From NCBI GenBank assembly GCA_037443205.1, contig JBBIOU010000003.1, forward strand, positions 1-64,000: a DNA stretch of 64,000 bases, given 5' to 3'. A program made the position numbers and the translations under genes. The DNA comes from JBBIOU01 sp037443205. Lineage in GTDB: Bacteria > Bacteroidota > Bacteroidia > Flavobacteriales_D > UBA2798. This document shows, piece after piece, positions 35,157-43,029 of the stretch. Below the pieces are notes generated by a model. The model ran no database searches. It was given only the letters and a program-made list of their open reading frames with translations, and had not been told where the DNA came from. Every line of letters starts with the position of its first letter. Within the stretch, counting starts at the first letter, position 1.

Positions 35157-35975
35157 TCAAATCTTAGATATTTTTAAAGTTTTATTGATTGCTTTACTGC
35201 TGATATTTATAAAATAAGTACCCGTGGGTAACTCAGAAAGGTAAGGCATGGGTAAGCTATTAAAACCATTATTCAAATTAACTTGTTGACTAATGATTAA
35301 CTTACCGCTCAAATCATACAATGCAATATTTAATTCTGCAGCTTCTTTTAAGCTTATGTCTAAACGTGTGTTAATATCTATGGGATTGGGATAAATTGAA
35401 CACCAAAAATTTTCATCTGCATCAGCAATGCCGGTTGAAATATTTTCATTTACTGTAAGTGTAGCCAGGTAAATAGTATCTCCGCTGCTTGCATTATTGT
35501 TATTGGTAACATTAAATGCTCCGTAAAATGTTACCGGGCCTTGACCGGTGGCGGGTGCAGTCCAGTTAAAACTCCACATTTTAAAATTAGTGCCGCTTGT
35601 ACCGGAGGAAGTATGGGTAATATAATGATTGCTTCCCACAAGCTGTGTTTGTGTAGAAGTATTGATTAAAGTTCCGCGAAATGCCCCGGTGCTGGTTTGC
35701 GGTGATACCTGAAAACCAAATTTATTATGTCCCGGTCTTACAACTTCTGCGGTAATGGTGTATGTTTGTCCGGGGGTATATCCGCTAACCGGAATATCGG
35801 AAGAAATAAGAGCAGGACCTGTTTGTGGAGCCGGGCCGGCATGGCATTGGGTGCAATTTACGTTGCCCGAGGCCGGATCACCGGCTTTACCTGAGGGGGC
35901 GCCATTTCCATTACCTAAAAAAATAATACTACCAACAGCAACAGCCAAAACTAAAAGTAAACTTGCTTTTCTCAT
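35157..35975 (-). CDS. Reelin-like T9SS protein with one CxxCH (choice-of-anchor V type)
   Basis: ATG 35975 gives the signal MRKASLLLVLAVAVGSIIFL; a frame to 36005 is longer and less likely. NVNCTQCHAGPAPQTGPAL carries one possible heme motif. A Reelin-like/Ig-fold region follows (PVSGYTPGQTYTITAEVVRP) and the C-terminus is a type-A T9SS sorting domain (IYPNPIDINTRLDIS ... LPTGTYFINIS). The first gene of the operon, upstream of the mono-heme lipoprotein. It should be secreted to the surface; a role in electron transfer or metal binding is inferred from the CxxCH and neighbours. Confidence 0.87.
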   Translation of the reverse strand: MRKASLLLVLAVAVGSIIFLGNGNGAPSGKAGDPASGNVNCTQCHAGPAPQTGPALISSDIPVSGYTPGQTYTITAEVVRPGHNKFGFQVSPQTSTGAFRGTLINTSTQTQLVGSNHYITHTSSGTSGTNFKMWSFNWTAPATGQGPVTFYGAFNVTNNNNASSGDTIYLATLTVNENISTGIADADENFWCSIYPNPIDINTRLDISLKEAAELNIALYDLSGKLIISQQVNLNNGFNSLPMPYLSELPTGTYFINISSKAINKTLKISKI

Positions 35976-36075
35976 ATGTTTTCTATTTTTCAGATTTTCA
36001 GACAATGATAGGTAAAAAATAATTAATCTACAATTAAGTATTGTTTATTTATGATAAATTAATATTAATCTATGA

Positions 36076-37095
36076 TTATTTGCTAAACTCTAAGGTATAG
36101 CACATAGCTTCCATTTCGCGGATGTACTCTCTTTTATTAAATTTTGGAGCAAAAACATAGGCGTCTATGGTTACTATACGTCCTCTGGCTGCATCATAGG
36201 TTGTTAAACTGATAAAGGGTCCGCCATAATAATCGTTTACTGTTTTGTATAAACCTCTTATTTCAAATGCGTAGTCTTTATTATCGTTTAAATAAACCGG
36301 TATGCCTACAGGGTAATACATTGAATCGCGCTCGGTAGCCATATATGAACCTTCGCTGGGACCGGGCACATTGGCTTTACAAACCGAATCTCTTACGGAA
36401 AGCAAATACTCTAAGGTAAAGGTATTACTGTCTTTATAAGGATAATAATAAATAAAAATGCCTTGGTCAACATCATGTGCTGTTCCGCTAACATATCGTA
36501 CTTTATCTGATTTTAACCATACAAAATTTTTCTTATTCACGGCCAAATCAAAATCTCTTTGCACATATAATCTTAATCCGTGTTCTTTTTCGAGTGTGGC
36601 GGTTAAATTAGGGTTGTGCTGTGCTTTAAATTTATCTATTAGTCTTTGTTTCTCGATATTTTTAAAAAGCCTGACTATTTTTGTGCTTTCTCTTTGCAGC
36701 AAAGGAAGCATGGCTTCCTGCGTAGGAGCATATAATTTCACTACAATCTGATTGAGCGCCCATTGATCTTTTGTATACTCACAATAGGCAGAATCGTATT
36801 TAGTGCTGATTTCCGTTAAAATAATGTTGCGATGATTTTTAAGTATTTTATTAAAATCTTCGTGGTTGTATTGTCCTACATTAAACTGATATTCTTGTTG
36901 TGGCAAACCAACCTGATACTGTTCTAAATGATATTTGAATAAACCGCCTAAGGTATCTTCCCAAAAATGATTTTCGCATACCACAATAATTTCACCCGTT
37001 CGACCACTGGATGACATTAAATATTTTTCTGAAGACCCGCAAGCGCTGAGCATGATGATGGTTGCTGCGAGTATAAATATGAAGTATTTACCCAT
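36076..37095 (-). CDS. DUF4837-family lipoprotein
   Basis: A 339-residue lipoprotein (lipobox MLSAC, about residue 19). The first mature part GRTGEIIVVCENHFWEDTLG and YNHEDFNKILKNHRNIILTE match what I know as DUF4837, a Bacteroidota family. GLYKTVNDYYGGPFISLTTY is near the end. Its first 8 bases overlap the end of the LysM transglycosylase gene, so the two are coupled; this pairing and order is common in the phylum and points to a cell-wall or envelope role. The function is not known. Confidence 0.88.
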   Translation of the reverse strand: MGKYFIFILAATIIMLSACGSSEKYLMSSSGRTGEIIVVCENHFWEDTLGGLFKYHLEQYQVGLPQQEYQFNVGQYNHEDFNKILKNHRNIILTEISTKYDSAYCEYTKDQWALNQIVVKLYAPTQEAMLPLLQRESTKIVRLFKNIEKQRLIDKFKAQHNPNLTATLEKEHGLRLYVQRDFDLAVNKKNFVWLKSDKVRYVSGTAHDVDQGIFIYYYPYKDSNTFTLEYLLSVRDSVCKANVPGPSEGSYMATERDSMYYPVGIPVYLNDNKDYAFEIRGLYKTVNDYYGGPFISLTTYDAARGRIVTIDAYVFAPKFNKREYIREMEAMCYTLEFSK

Positions 37096-38575
37096 TCCCT
37101 TTAACCGGTATTTTTAGTTTTTGTCCTACCTGCAAGTTATTGCTATTGATATTGTTCATTTTTTTTATTTCGTTTATGGTAGTTCCGTTTTTTTGCGCAA
37201 TGGTATAAAAGGAATCACCGCTTTTAACAATGTAAATTTTATGAGCGGCCGATGTGTTTTTTGCATTGTTTAGTGCAGATTTGGAGCTTGATTGTTGATT
37301 GTTATTAACGTTGTTTACTTGCAAATTATTGTCGGTTGCAGAAATATTTTCCTGAGAGACCCTAATAAACAATCGCTGACCTCTGTATAGATTATTATTT
37401 TTAAGATTGTTCCAGGTTTTAATTTGGCCGATGCTTACCGAATATTTGTTGGCTATTGACTGTAAACTTTCGCCACTTTTTACTATGTGTGTTTTTTCAA
37501 GTGTTGTTAATTCTTCTGCGGAGTTAGATTTGCCTATATTGTATATTGAATCTTCCAAAGCCAAAAACTCCCCAATTTTGTTTTTAGGCAAAAACAAATA
37601 GGCTTTTTTGCCGTCAAATTTTGGAATAAAGGTAGTTTTATAAACCGGGTTAAGAAACTTAAGTTCTTCAATAGTTATATTGATGAGTTGGCTGATGTGT
37701 TCTAACTTTAAATCTTGTTTTAAATGAACGGTATCGTATTGAAAATATTTCATTTTGGGTTCAACGGGATACAAATTATGTTCGGCAGAGTAATTCATTA
37801 AATAATTTACGGCAATAAAAGCAGGTACGTAACCTTGGGTTTCGCGGGGTAAATAGCTGTATATTTCCCAGTAGCCGGTTTTTCCTCCCGAACGCCTGAT
37901 AGCATTGTTTACGGTTCCCGGACCGGCATTATAAGCGGCCAGAGCCATATTCCAGTCGTTATACAAGCTATGTAAATATTTGAGATACTTAGCAGCGGCT
38001 TCAGTAGATTTTATCGGATCGCATCGCTCATCTATAACCGAATTTACTTCTAAACCAAATAACTTGCCTGTTGGCAGCATAAATTGCCATAAACCCATCG
38101 CCCCGGCAGGCGATTTAGCAAGGGGGTTCATTGCTGATTCTACGATGGGTAAATATTTTAATTCTAAAGGCACACCATGTTTATCCAGTATCTGTTCAAA
38201 CATAGGGGTATAAATTTCGGTAAGACCCATAATAATCTGAGAATATTTGCGGTAACGAACGGCATATAAATCTATATAGGCTTTTACTTTGTCATTATAA
38301 ACAAATTCCATAGGAGTTTTTTGATCCATTTTTTTTATTCGCTGACGATAAACAGATTCGGAGTATTGAGGTATAGAATCTGCATGGAAATTGTATTTGT
38401 TATGACGGTTTACCGAAAACTTATTACTTTCTATGTATTTGGAGGTAATCAGGCTATCAATCATCGAAACGATGGGATCATCATTTTTTTTAATAGTTGT
38501 ATCTTGTGAAAACAGATTTAAATAACAATATAAAATTGCCGTAACTGATAAACCTGTTGTTTTTAATATCCTCAT
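37088..38575 (-). CDS. LysM lytic murein transglycosylase (MltD-like)
   Basis: This 495-residue enzyme cleaves peptidoglycan glycan strands. A signal peptide (TTGLSVTAILYCYLNLFS) precedes an SLT domain: catalytic Glu near residue 145 in PIVESAMNPLAKSPAGAMGL, WQFM, NDWNMALAAYNAGPGTVNNA and LPRETQGYVPAFIAVNY, the MltD/family-1 pattern. Two LysM domains at the C-terminus (about 360-405 and 445-490; IVKSGESLQSIANKYSVSIG and IVKSGDSFYTIAQKNGTTIN) bind peptidoglycan. It overlaps the DUF4837 gene. Confidence 0.95.
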   Translation of the reverse strand: MRILKTTGLSVTAILYCYLNLFSQDTTIKKNDDPIVSMIDSLITSKYIESNKFSVNRHNKYNFHADSIPQYSESVYRQRIKKMDQKTPMEFVYNDKVKAYIDLYAVRYRKYSQIIMGLTEIYTPMFEQILDKHGVPLELKYLPIVESAMNPLAKSPAGAMGLWQFMLPTGKLFGLEVNSVIDERCDPIKSTEAAAKYLKYLHSLYNDWNMALAAYNAGPGTVNNAIRRSGGKTGYWEIYSYLPRETQGYVPAFIAVNYLMNYSAEHNLYPVEPKMKYFQYDTVHLKQDLKLEHISQLINITIEELKFLNPVYKTTFIPKFDGKKAYLFLPKNKIGEFLALEDSIYNIGKSNSAEELTTLEKTHIVKSGESLQSIANKYSVSIGQIKTWNNLKNNNLYRGQRLFIRVSQENISATDNNLQVNNVNNNQQSSSKSALNNAKNTSAAHKIYIVKSGDSFYTIAQKNGTTINEIKKMNNINSNNLQVGQKLKIPVKGNG

Positions 38576-38635
38576 CGTACTAAACTTTAACGGTGATAAA
38601 ATTAAATGGTTAGCCTGTTAAAAGCCGTGAATATA

Positions 38636-40057
38636 CTAATAATTTTCAACAAGGTGGGCTGAAAAGCTAAGTAGGTCATGTTCAGTAAATGGTGCCGACA
38701 TTAACTGCACACCAAATGGCAGCCCGTTGCTGTGCTTGCCCATAGGCAGCGAAATAGCCGGTATTCCTGCCAAATTAGCCTGAACGGTAAAAATATCTTC
38801 CAAATACATGGCAACCGGGTCATCACTTTTTTTGCCAAATTCAAATGCGGTTGAAGGGGTTGTGGGCGTAAAAATAAAATCGTATTGTTTTAAAATGTCT
38901 AGAGTTTGCTTACGAATAAGTTGTCTGGTTTTTAATCCTTTGGTGTAATAAGCATCGTAATATCCTGCACTAAGCACAAAAGTGCCTAACATTATTCTGC
39001 GTTTTACTTCTTTGCCGAAACCTTGTGAGCGCGATTTTTTGTACACCGTTTCTATATCTTCAGCATTGCCAGCACGATAACCAAAACGTATGCCGTCATA
39101 CCGCGATAAATTTGAAGAAGCTTCGGCAGTGGTTAAGACATAATAAGCCGGAACTAAATACTGTAACAAAGGAAATTCTACTGCCTCTACCTGATGACCT
39201 TCGGATTGTAGTTTTTCTAATAATCCCAGGGAATATGTTTTTACTTCATTGTCTAAGCCGGTGCTTTCTAAAGTTTCTTTTAGGTATGCTATTTTGTATT
39301 TTTTATTTATGATTTTAAAATCTGAATATTTATCAGTTTGTTTATTGCTTGCTGTGCTATCGTATTCATCAGGGCCTGCCATTACTTCAAGTAACAAAGC
39401 AGCATCATAAACATTTGTAGTGATGGGTCCTATTTGGTCAAAAGATGATGCGTATGCTAAAAGCCCCCAACGCGAAACACGGCCGTAGGTGGGTTTTAAA
39501 CCCACATTGCCGCAAAAGGATGCCGGTTGCCTGATAGAGCCTCCGGTATCAGAACCCAGGGCTGCCATACATAAACCGGCAGCTACTGCCGCTGCGCTGC
39601 CTCCTGAGGAGCCTCCCGGTACGTAATTATGGTTGTGCGGATTTATTATTTTACCATAATATGAGGTTTCGTTAGAGCTGCCCATGGCAAATTCGTCACA
39701 ACCCAAACGACCGATAATGATGGCATCTTCAGCAAGAATTCTTTCTACAACCGTAGCGCTGTATGGCGAGGTAAAACCCTCCAGAATATGAGAGGAAGCG
39801 CCAACTTTATGCCCTTGATAGCAAATATTATCTTTTATACCTATAATCATACCGGCTAATTTACCGCTATTACCGGCTTTTATCTTTGCATCAACTGCGG
39901 CAGCTTTTGCCAATGCGCTGTCTTCAAATACTTCAATAAAAGCATTTATCTCGCTGTGGCGTTTAATTTGCTCTAAATAATATTTAACGAGTTCTATACA
40001 GGTAATTTTTCGCGCTGCTAATTCGCTGCGAATTTGCCGGTAAGGCTTTGCTGACAT
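38636..40057 (-). CDS. gatA: Asp-tRNA(Asn)/Glu-tRNA(Gln) amidotransferase subunit A
   Basis: GatA releases ammonia from glutamine for the GatB-catalysed amidation of mischarged tRNA. The amidase-signature triad is present: Lys in GMIIGIKDNICYQG, cis-Ser in YVPGGSSGGSAAAVAAG, nucleophile Ser in ALGSDTGGSIRQPASFCGNV. The C-terminal GIPAISLPMGKHSNGLPFGV is typical. The length of 473 is normal. It is 9 bp from tatA; gatB and gatC are not here, consistent with the scattered gat genes of this phylum. Confidence 0.95.
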   Translation of the reverse strand: MSAKPYRQIRSELAARKITCIELVKYYLEQIKRHSEINAFIEVFEDSALAKAAAVDAKIKAGNSGKLAGMIIGIKDNICYQGHKVGASSHILEGFTSPYSATVVERILAEDAIIIGRLGCDEFAMGSSNETSYYGKIINPHNHNYVPGGSSGGSAAAVAAGLCMAALGSDTGGSIRQPASFCGNVGLKPTYGRVSRWGLLAYASSFDQIGPITTNVYDAALLLEVMAGPDEYDSTASNKQTDKYSDFKIINKKYKIAYLKETLESTGLDNEVKTYSLGLLEKLQSEGHQVEAVEFPLLQYLVPAYYVLTTAEASSNLSRYDGIRFGYRAGNAEDIETVYKKSRSQGFGKEVKRRIMLGTFVLSAGYYDAYYTKGLKTRQLIRKQTLDILKQYDFIFTPTTPSTAFEFGKKSDDPVAMYLEDIFTVQANLAGIPAISLPMGKHSNGLPFGVQLMSAPFTEHDLLSFSAHLVENY

Positions 40058-40066
40058 AACTGATTA

Positions 40067-40273
40067 TTACGGATTATCTTGTTTGGTAGGACTGGAATTG
40101 TTGGTATTAGCGGTGTCTTCGCCTTTAGAGGCGTCTTTAAATTCTTTAATACCTTTACCTAATCCTCTCATTAATTCGGGTATTTTTCGCCCTCCAAACA
40201 ACAATAATACGATGGCCACAATAAGTACTACTTGCCAGGGACCAATAGAGCCAAGTAAAACAGATAAATACAT
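40067..40273 (-). CDS. tatA: twin-arginine translocase subunit TatA
   Basis: A 68-residue TatA: a short periplasmic start, one helix (GPWQVVLIVAIVLLLFGGRK), the FGGRKIPELMRGLGKGIKEF hinge and amphipathic helix, then a polar tail. TatA forms the pore for folded proteins carrying twin-arginine signals. The helix and FGG hinge are canonical. It is directly upstream of gatA, an order frequent in Bacteroidota. It is the second Tat-type protein of the window. Confidence 0.93.
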   Translation of the reverse strand: MYLSVLLGSIGPWQVVLIVAIVLLLFGGRKIPELMRGLGKGIKEFKDASKGEDTANTNNSSPTKQDNP

Positions 40274-40722
40274 ACATCAATTATTTGCCCCAAAGGTAGT
40301 AAATTATTTCAACACTCAACAATTTGTTTGATACAAGCCTGAATATGGTCAAGTGCAATATTATCCGGTTTGTTTTTAGTTTAAAATCTTATTAACTCAA
40401 ATGCCACCCACATATATACACTCTTCATATTAATCACGCCAAACGTGGCTACTGACAATTTTGGGATTAATTTATTTCTCTTACTGAAAGTAAAGTTTAA
40501 TATCTATGACTCCATAAAGCTTAATAAAATTATCACAAGCATATAATTTTTAATACCTCGTATATCCATTTTACTTGGTAACCCATAACATTATTTTATA
40601 AAATGGAAATTGTAATAATTAACACATGGTATTAAATAAATAAACAAAAAGAATAACAAAATGAGCCATATTTGCAATGCTAATATTTATTATCAAATTA
40701 TAAAATTTTAAAACAACAGCAC
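40274..40722. other. intergenic region between tatA and the OmpA-like gene
   Basis: No gene is supported. It contains copy 2 of the CGTGGCT-GACAATTTT repeat. An element close to TAnnTTTG (CATATTTG, near 40668-40675) could be the -7 of the OmpA-like gene, about 50 bp before its ATG, but has no convincing -33 partner. The remainder is AT-rich without recognisable structure. Confidence 0.6.
40385..40471. repeat. CGTGGCT-GACAATTTT repeat, copy 2
   Basis: The core is 40431-40471: a weak hairpin (CACG-CCAAA-CGTG) followed by GCTACTGACAATTTTGGGAT. It shares further sequence with copy 3 to the left (ATGCC at the edge, ACACTCTT before the hairpin), so the unit is about 70-80 bp. Confidence 0.6.
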
Positions 40723-41841
40723 ATGAAAAGCATACAAAAAACATTGATATTACTGTCGGTATTGATAATTTGCCCAATGCTGTTTGCACAATCAGAAGAA
40801 GATGTAAATAGTGTTGATTACAAGGCTTACAGCAACTTTGATTTTATTGCCGGCACCAAAACCATCTTTTATGACGATTTTACTTCAAGTACAAATAAGT
40901 GGAAAATCATAGAGTTTGACCCCTCTGAAGATATAGAAAAACCCGGGATAAAAAAAATTGAAGGGAATGATAATAGCTGGTTCAAAGTACCAAAGCACGG
41001 AATTTTTTATCCTTTAAATTTAAAAACATTACCCGAACATTTTACCATAGAATTTGATATGTGGGCAGATGATGAAAACATGAGTGAAATGGAAAGCGGG
41101 CTAATTATATCAATAGTGGGTAACAAAGTGATTAAAGATGAGTACAGCATACATTTTGACGAAAATCCACAAGTACAAATTGACATACACCCTTCTCTGG
41201 AGTTGCTGTACTGTTCGGCAGTTGAAGAATGTTGTAAAAGTGAAAATCGCGTACTGGTAAGAAAAGATATTAAAAATGGTTGGAAAGCCGGTAAGGTGCA
41301 TCGTATTTCCATATCAAGAAATAAAACCCATATTAAATTATATGTAGATGAAAAAAAATTTATTGATTTGCCACAAGGATTGCCTAAGAGTCAAAATTAT
41401 ACCTTAATGTTGGCTACAAATATGTGGGGTGACGGATTGTATCTTACTGATTTTAAAATAGCAGAAGTTGTTAATCACACGATTACTAAAATTGATGAGC
41501 ATACAAAATTTGTTACCAATGCAATTTATTTTAATGTAAACTCGGCTGTTGTTAAACCCGAATCATGGCCTGCCCTAAACCAAGCTGCAACGGCTATTAA
41601 ATCAACACAAGGCATCGTAACCATTATTGGGCATACCGACAGTGATGGCCATGATGCAGATAATCTATTGCTTTCAAAAAAACGAGCTGAATCAGTTAAA
41701 GAGTTACTGGTTAAAAATTTTGGAATAGACTCATCCAGACTTCAAACTGATGGAAAAGGCGAATCAGAGCCCATAGATAGCAATAATAGCCCCGAAGGTA
41801 AAGCTAACAACCGCAGGGTAGAATTTATAAAAAAACATTAA
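40723..41841 (+). CDS. OmpA-family protein with concanavalin-like N-terminal domain
   Basis: This 372-residue protein has a signal peptide (TLILLSVLIICPMLFAQ). Residues about 25-245 look like a concanavalin/laminin-G-type beta sandwich (FYDDFTSSTNKWKIIEFD, LPEHFTIEFDMWADDENM). The C-terminal OmpA domain starts near 265 (NAIYFNVNSAVVKPESWPAL) and has the peptidoglycan-binding motif TIIGHTDSDGHDADNLLLSK, then RAESVKELL and GESEPIDSNNSPEGKANNRR. It probably links the outer membrane or a surface ligand to peptidoglycan. It is a single gene between two repeat copies. Confidence 0.93.
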   Translation: MKSIQKTLILLSVLIICPMLFAQSEEDVNSVDYKAYSNFDFIAGTKTIFYDDFTSSTNKWKIIEFDPSEDIEKPGIKKIEGNDNSWFKVPKHGIFYPLNLKTLPEHFTIEFDMWADDENMSEMESGLIISIVGNKVIKDEYSIHFDENPQVQIDIHPSLELLYCSAVEECCKSENRVLVRKDIKNGWKAGKVHRISISRNKTHIKLYVDEKKFIDLPQGLPKSQNYTLMLATNMWGDGLYLTDFKIAEVVNHTITKIDEHTKFVTNAIYFNVNSAVVKPESWPALNQAATAIKSTQGIVTIIGHTDSDGHDADNLLLSKKRAESVKELLVKNFGIDSSRLQTDGKGESEPIDSNNSPEGKANNRRVEFIKKH

Positions 41842-42156
41842 TTATTTCAAGCTATTTATTGCGAATTTATTAGTATTAAAATCACTAAAATTACCGTTTA
41901 ATTAAGGTACTGCAACTTATGTTTTGAGTTTAGCCCCAAAAGTCATCAGGCTTTTCTCACGGCAAGCCGGGTGTCTAAGATTTTGTAATGCTCTCCCCAA
42001 AACGGGGAGATGGAGGGGGTGTATTAACCCCAATGCCTCGTAGATACTTACACTCTTGTATTAACTTCGGTACACGTGGCTAATGACAATTTTGTGATTA
42101 ATCCGAGATGATGCCTGGAAATACCGTTTTGGTCAATATGCGAAACACCAAAATAA
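41842..42156. other. repeat-rich intergenic region
   Basis: No ORF is supported. It holds a TCTCCCC-AAAAC-GGGGAGA hairpin (41992-42010), a GGGGT/ACCCC pair just right of it, and copy 3 of the CGTGGCT-GACAATTTT repeat. The hairpin lacks a T tract, so it is more likely part of a repeat than a terminator. Confidence 0.6.
42032..42102. repeat. CGTGGCT-GACAATTTT repeat, copy 3
   Basis: ATGCCTCG ... ACACTCTTGTATTAACTTCG, then CACGTGGCTAATGACAATTT and TGTGATTAAT. It aligns along about 70 bp with copy 2; the stem of the hairpin has changed. Confidence 0.55.
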
Positions 42157-42185
42157 TTGATTATATGTAATAACTGTTATATTTG
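42157..42185 (+). promoter_or_regulatory. promoter for the UspA gene
   Basis: TTG (42157-42159), an 18-bp spacer and a perfect -7 element TATATTTG (42178-42185) lie just before ATG 42204. The first possible TTG start (42183) lies inside the -7 element, so the later ATG must be used. Confidence 0.5.
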
Positions 42186-42203
42186 CATAAAATAACCAAT
42201 AAT

Positions 42204-43025
42204 ATGAGCCAAAAAGCTGTAAAAAAATTTTTAGTACCGCACGATTTTACTCCGGTTGCCGACACTGCCTTAGAACATGCAGCCAAAGTTGCTATAACTA
42301 CCCAAGGAGAAGTACACCTGTTGCATGTGGTTTCTAAACCCGGCCAGGTTGAAGAAGCACGCGAAAATCTGAACAAAGTTATTGAAAATGCTACGGCAAA
42401 ATATGGTATTGCTTTTACTCCGCATATCCGTATCGGAAATATTTTTGACGATATAGGCGATACTGCTAAAGAAATTAAAGCCTCTTTGATTTTTATGGGG
42501 ACCCATGGCGCCCGAGGTTGGCAAAAAATTGTTGGTAGCGATGCTTTAAGGGTAATTACTCATTCTGAAGTGCCCTTTATTGTGGTTCAGCAAAAGGGAA
42601 TAAAAGATACCGGATATGATGATATTGTGGTTCCATTGGATTTAGATAAAGAAACCAAACAAAAGCTGAGTATAGTTGCCGATATGGCTAAATATTTTAA
42701 TTCGCGCATACACATTATTACCCCCACAGAAGATGACGAATATTTAGCTCATCAACTAAACAGCAATATTATTTTTGCTAAAAAATTTCTTTCGGAAAGA
42801 GGCATTGAGTTTACTACGCATATAGCCGAAGATGATTTTGAACGTGCCATTGTTCGCCTGGCAACCAGTATAGATGCTGATTTAATTGCTATAATGAATA
42901 TGCAAGCCAATAAAGTAGCGGGTAATTTTTTCTCTAGCTCATCCGAACAGCATTTGATAACAAACGATGCTCAAATTCCTATTTGTGTGGTAAACCCGAT
43001 GAGCAGTTCATTCTTTTATTACTGA
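42204..43025 (+). CDS. universal stress protein, tandem UspA domains
   Basis: A 273-residue protein with two UspA folds. The first (FLVPHDFTPVADTALEHAAK) ends with the ATP-loop-like FMGTHGARGWQKIVGSDALR and VIPFI-type strand (SEVPFIVVQQKG). The second (DIVVPLDLDKETKQKLSIVA) ends DLIAIMNMQANKVAGNFFSS, with a changed loop. The ATG at 42204 is fixed by the promoter. Tandem Usp proteins act in starvation and stress, often by binding ATP. It meets ispG tail to tail with 4 bp between stops. Confidence 0.92.
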   Translation: MSQKAVKKFLVPHDFTPVADTALEHAAKVAITTQGEVHLLHVVSKPGQVEEARENLNKVIENATAKYGIAFTPHIRIGNIFDDIGDTAKEIKASLIFMGTHGARGWQKIVGSDALRVITHSEVPFIVVQQKGIKDTGYDDIVVPLDLDKETKQKLSIVADMAKYFNSRIHIITPTEDDEYLAHQLNSNIIFAKKFLSERGIEFTTHIAEDDFERAIVRLATSIDADLIAIMNMQANKVAGNFFSSSSEQHLITNDAQIPICVVNPMSSSFFYY

Positions 43026-43029
43026 TAAA

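Noticed and set aside
32615..40273. a complete Tat secretion locus
   Set aside because: Two TatA/B-type genes are present, but tatC is not in the window and the two are 7 kb apart, each tied to other neighbours.
41992..42010. TCTCCCC-AAAAC-GGGGAGA hairpin as a terminator of the OmpA-like gene
   Set aside because: It lies 150 bp past the stop and is followed by GGAGGGGG rather than T; treated as part of a repeat-rich region.
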